Assembly (NCBI GenBank): GCA_963783445.1
Contig: CAWANP010000009.1
Coordinates: forward strand, 434,001-498,000
DNA from: CAWANP01 sp963783445
GTDB taxonomy: Bacteria > Chloroflexota > Anaerolineae > JAAYZQ01
Reading direction: 5' to 3'
DNA: 64,000 bases
Shown here in pieces: positions 62,648-64,000 of this stretch. The position numbers and the translations under genes are program-made. Numbering within the stretch: position 1 is the first letter of the stretch; the number at the start of each line of letters is the position of its first letter. The notes beneath the pieces were generated by a model that made no database searches, had not been told where the DNA came from, and worked only from the letters and a program-made list of their open reading frames with translations.

Positions 62648-63295
62648 TTGAGTCTTTTCGTCACCTTTGAAGGACCGGAAGGCTCCGGCAAGACCACCCA
62701 GATGCGATCCCTGGCTGCCTTCCTTCGGGAACAGGGCTACGATGTGCTGACGACGCGGGAGCCGGGCAGCACGCCGATTGGTGAGCGGGTGCGCAATATC
62801 CTGCTCGACCCGGTGCACACCGAGATGTTGCCGCCGACCGAATTTCTGCTCTTCTCAGCGGCGCGTGCGCAGCATGTGGGCCAGGTGATCGGTCCTCACC
62901 TGGCAAGGGGCGGCATTGTGTTTAGCGACCGCTATGCTGATTCGAGCCTGGCCTACCAGGGCTATGGGCATCAACTCGATCTGGACGTTCTTCTGACTGT
63001 CAGTCGCTTTGCCACGGGCGGGCTTGTACCGGACCTGACGCTGTATTTCGACGTGCCGGTTGAGGTCGGTCTGCGACGAAAAATGGGGGGCAGTGGCGAC
63101 GCCTGGAACCGGATGGAGCAGAAGGAGATTGCGTATCACGAGCGGGTACGCGCTGGATACCTGGCCATGGCCTCCCAGGAGCCGGATCGTTGGGTCGTGG
63201 TGGATGCCAGCCGGGAGATCGATGAAGTACAAGTCACCGTCCGGGATCTGGTCATGGCCCGGCGAGATGCAGCGACGAGAGGGGAGGGAACGTGA
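62648..63295 (+). CDS. tmk: Thymidylate kinase
   Basis: 215 aa from TTG 62648 with GAAGGGAAAG upstream. VTFEGPEGSGKTTQMRSL is Walker A, TTREPGSTPIGERVR the P-loop-following dTMP-binding motif, and FSDRYADSSLAYQGYG the DRY motif. It phosphorylates dTMP to dTDP in the cytosol, an essential step of DNA synthesis. The lid (KMGGSGDAWNRMEQ) lacks the usual basic cluster, so the catalytic Arg is probably in the P-loop region as in type I enzymes; this is uncertain. Its stop overlaps the next start as GTGA. Confidence 0.96.
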   Translation: MSLFVTFEGPEGSGKTTQMRSLAAFLREQGYDVLTTREPGSTPIGERVRNILLDPVHTEMLPPTEFLLFSAARAQHVGQVIGPHLARGGIVFSDRYADSSLAYQGYGHQLDLDVLLTVSRFATGGLVPDLTLYFDVPVEVGLRRKMGGSGDAWNRMEQKEIAYHERVRAGYLAMASQEPDRWVVVDASREIDEVQVTVRDLVMARRDAATRGEGT

Positions 63296-63630
63296 GCGAG
63301 AGAAAGTTGATCATGGCAATCGTCAACCACGACGATGCCGGGCGACTGGTAGATGCTCTGACCGGAGCTGGCTACCGGGCGACGACCATCAGTACGACAG
63401 GTGGGTTCCTGCGACAGGGGAACGCCACGGTGTTCATTGGCACCATGGAGACAAACGTACCCGCAGTGATGCAGTTGATCCGGGAGAACTGCAACACCCG
63501 ACGACAGTTGGTCAATCCACTGCCACCCGTGATGGAGCCAGGGGAGATGTACGTGCCCTCCCCCGTGGAGGTCCAGGTGGGCGGGGCCACGATCTTTGTC
63601 CTGGACGTCGAGCAGTTTGAGCGGTTCTAG
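63292..63630 (+). CDS. darA: Cyclic-di-AMP receptor, PII-like (DarA/YaaQ family)
   Basis: 112 aa from GTG 63292. KLIMAIVNHDDAGRLVDALT, then GYRATTISTTGGFLRQGNAT and VFIGTMETNVPAVMQLIREN match the small PII-like receptors that bind cyclic-di-AMP in the trimer interface (conserved TTGGFL loop). The tmk-darA order is the same as in Bacillus. No target protein is encoded nearby. Confidence is high for family, moderate for the ligand in this organism. Confidence 0.9.
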   Translation: MSERKLIMAIVNHDDAGRLVDALTGAGYRATTISTTGGFLRQGNATVFIGTMETNVPAVMQLIRENCNTRRQLVNPLPPVMEPGEMYVPSPVEVQVGGATIFVLDVEQFERF

Positions 63631-63687
63631 CCGGCCTGGGACCCTGGCTTGCTGCGGGCAGCGGAAGGTGCCTCGCGCTTGGATGTA

Positions 63688-64000
63688 TTACAGCAGGTCG
63701 TCCATGCCGCTGCCCATAGCGGGGCCCATGCCTCCACCCAGATCGTCGGCCAGGTCGGGCATGGCCCCTTCGATCTCTTCGGGGCTCTGGCCGCTCTCCA
63801 GCCGGTCTATGACCTCGTCAAACTCCCCGGGCATCTCCTCGCCGGTCTCGGCGCTCATCTTGCGCATCCAGCGGGCGATGCTCTTGGGATCATCCTCATC
63901 CAGGTCGCCCATCATCGAGGGATCGGCCAGATCGTCCAGCTGGCTGTCCTCAGAGCGGATGACCGCTACCCGTGAGATCATGCGAACCAGGTGGGTGCCG
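63688..64000 (-). CDS. FmdB-like zinc-ribbon protein, C-terminal part (runs off window)
   Basis: The minus frame is open from the right edge to TAA 63690-63688. The visible 103 residues include DLDEDDPKSIARWMRKMSAE, an acidic stretch (EFDEVIDRLESGQSPEEIEG) and a Gly/Met tail (GGGMGPAMGSGMDDLL). This resembles the C-terminal extension of FmdB-type regulators in Chloroflexota, whose zinc ribbon would lie upstream, outside the window. It converges on the cyclic-di-AMP receptor gene. Family is a guess from the tail. Confidence 0.45.
   Translation of the reverse strand, partial: GTHLVRMISRVAVIRSEDSQLDDLADPSMMGDLDEDDPKSIARWMRKMSAETGEEMPGEFDEVIDRLESGQSPEEIEGAMPDLADDLGGGMGPAMGSGMDDLL

Overview
The window is GC-rich bacterial DNA (about 60% G+C by eye) and reads like a member of the Chloroflexota, probably an Anaerolineae/Caldilineae-type lineage. 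The clues are Dpp-type binding lipoproteins with a Val/Glu/Lys-rich tether after the lipobox, Thr/Pro-rich surface proteins, membrane proteins with zinc-ribbon tails, cohesin- and dockerin-like secreted proteins, and a tmk/cyclic-di-AMP-receptor pair. This is inference from gene style; no rRNA or other phylogenetic marker is present. No tRNA, CRISPR array, prophage or complete insertion sequence was found.

1-39.9 kb is one large catabolic island. It holds a Dpp/Opp-type ABC importer with a GntR regulator and a flavoprotein (minus strand, 1-6.2 kb). A divergent plus-strand operon follows (aldo/keto reductase, Gfo/Idh dehydrogenase, glycosyltransferase, heparinase II/III-like lyase, D-2-hydroxyacid dehydrogenase, C45 acyltransferase-like protein; 6.5-14.0 kb). 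A long minus-strand series (30.7 down to 14.1 kb) encodes a DapA-type aldolase, creatininase-like amidase, HpcH/HpaI aldolase, UroD-like protein, LacI regulator, Gfo/Idh, sulfatase, tungsten-type aldehyde oxidoreductase, MlrC-like protein, ThDP enzyme, class III aminotransferase, another Gfo/Idh and another UroD-like protein. To the right are an L-lactate/malate-type dehydrogenase, a broken UroD-like gene, an aldo/keto reductase, LarA plus a second aminotransferase, and an amidohydrolase (32.5-39.8 kb).

The island appears to be one regulon. Six promoters of the form TTGACA-17-TANNNT, two of them divergent, carry near-perfect matches to the CcpA/LacI-type operator TGWAANCGNTNWCA, and the LacI protein encoded in the island has a CcpA-like DNA-reading helix. 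Two of the operators extend into a shared 30-bp composite element that also contains a TGGT...ACCA palindrome of GntR type. The likely role is uptake and breakdown of a uronate-containing, possibly sulfated or amidated glycan; the actual substrate is not visible.

40-56.7 kb holds envelope and secreted proteins, almost all on the minus strand: a large membrane protein, small zinc-ribbon and cupin proteins, an alpha/beta hydrolase, two adjacent GerW/YtfJ-like proteins, a Thr/Pro-rich surface protein broken by a stop codon, and a triple-zinc-ribbon/beta-propeller protein. Then comes a tandemly duplicated two-gene cassette (secreted cohesin/dockerin-like protein plus membrane-anchored cohesin with a cytosolic zinc ribbon), a secreted SUMF1-fold protein and a uracil-DNA-glycosylase-like protein.

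56.8-64 kb is mostly plus strand: a TetR regulator with its own operator, a heterodimeric ABC exporter (one half frameshifted and with a degenerate ATP site), a MazEF-type module with a decayed toxin bracketed by two REP-like palindromes, tmk, a cyclic-di-AMP receptor, and part of an FmdB-like gene. At least seven coding lesions (frameshifts or in-frame stops) are spread over the window. They could be real pseudogenes or assembly errors and need read-level checking.
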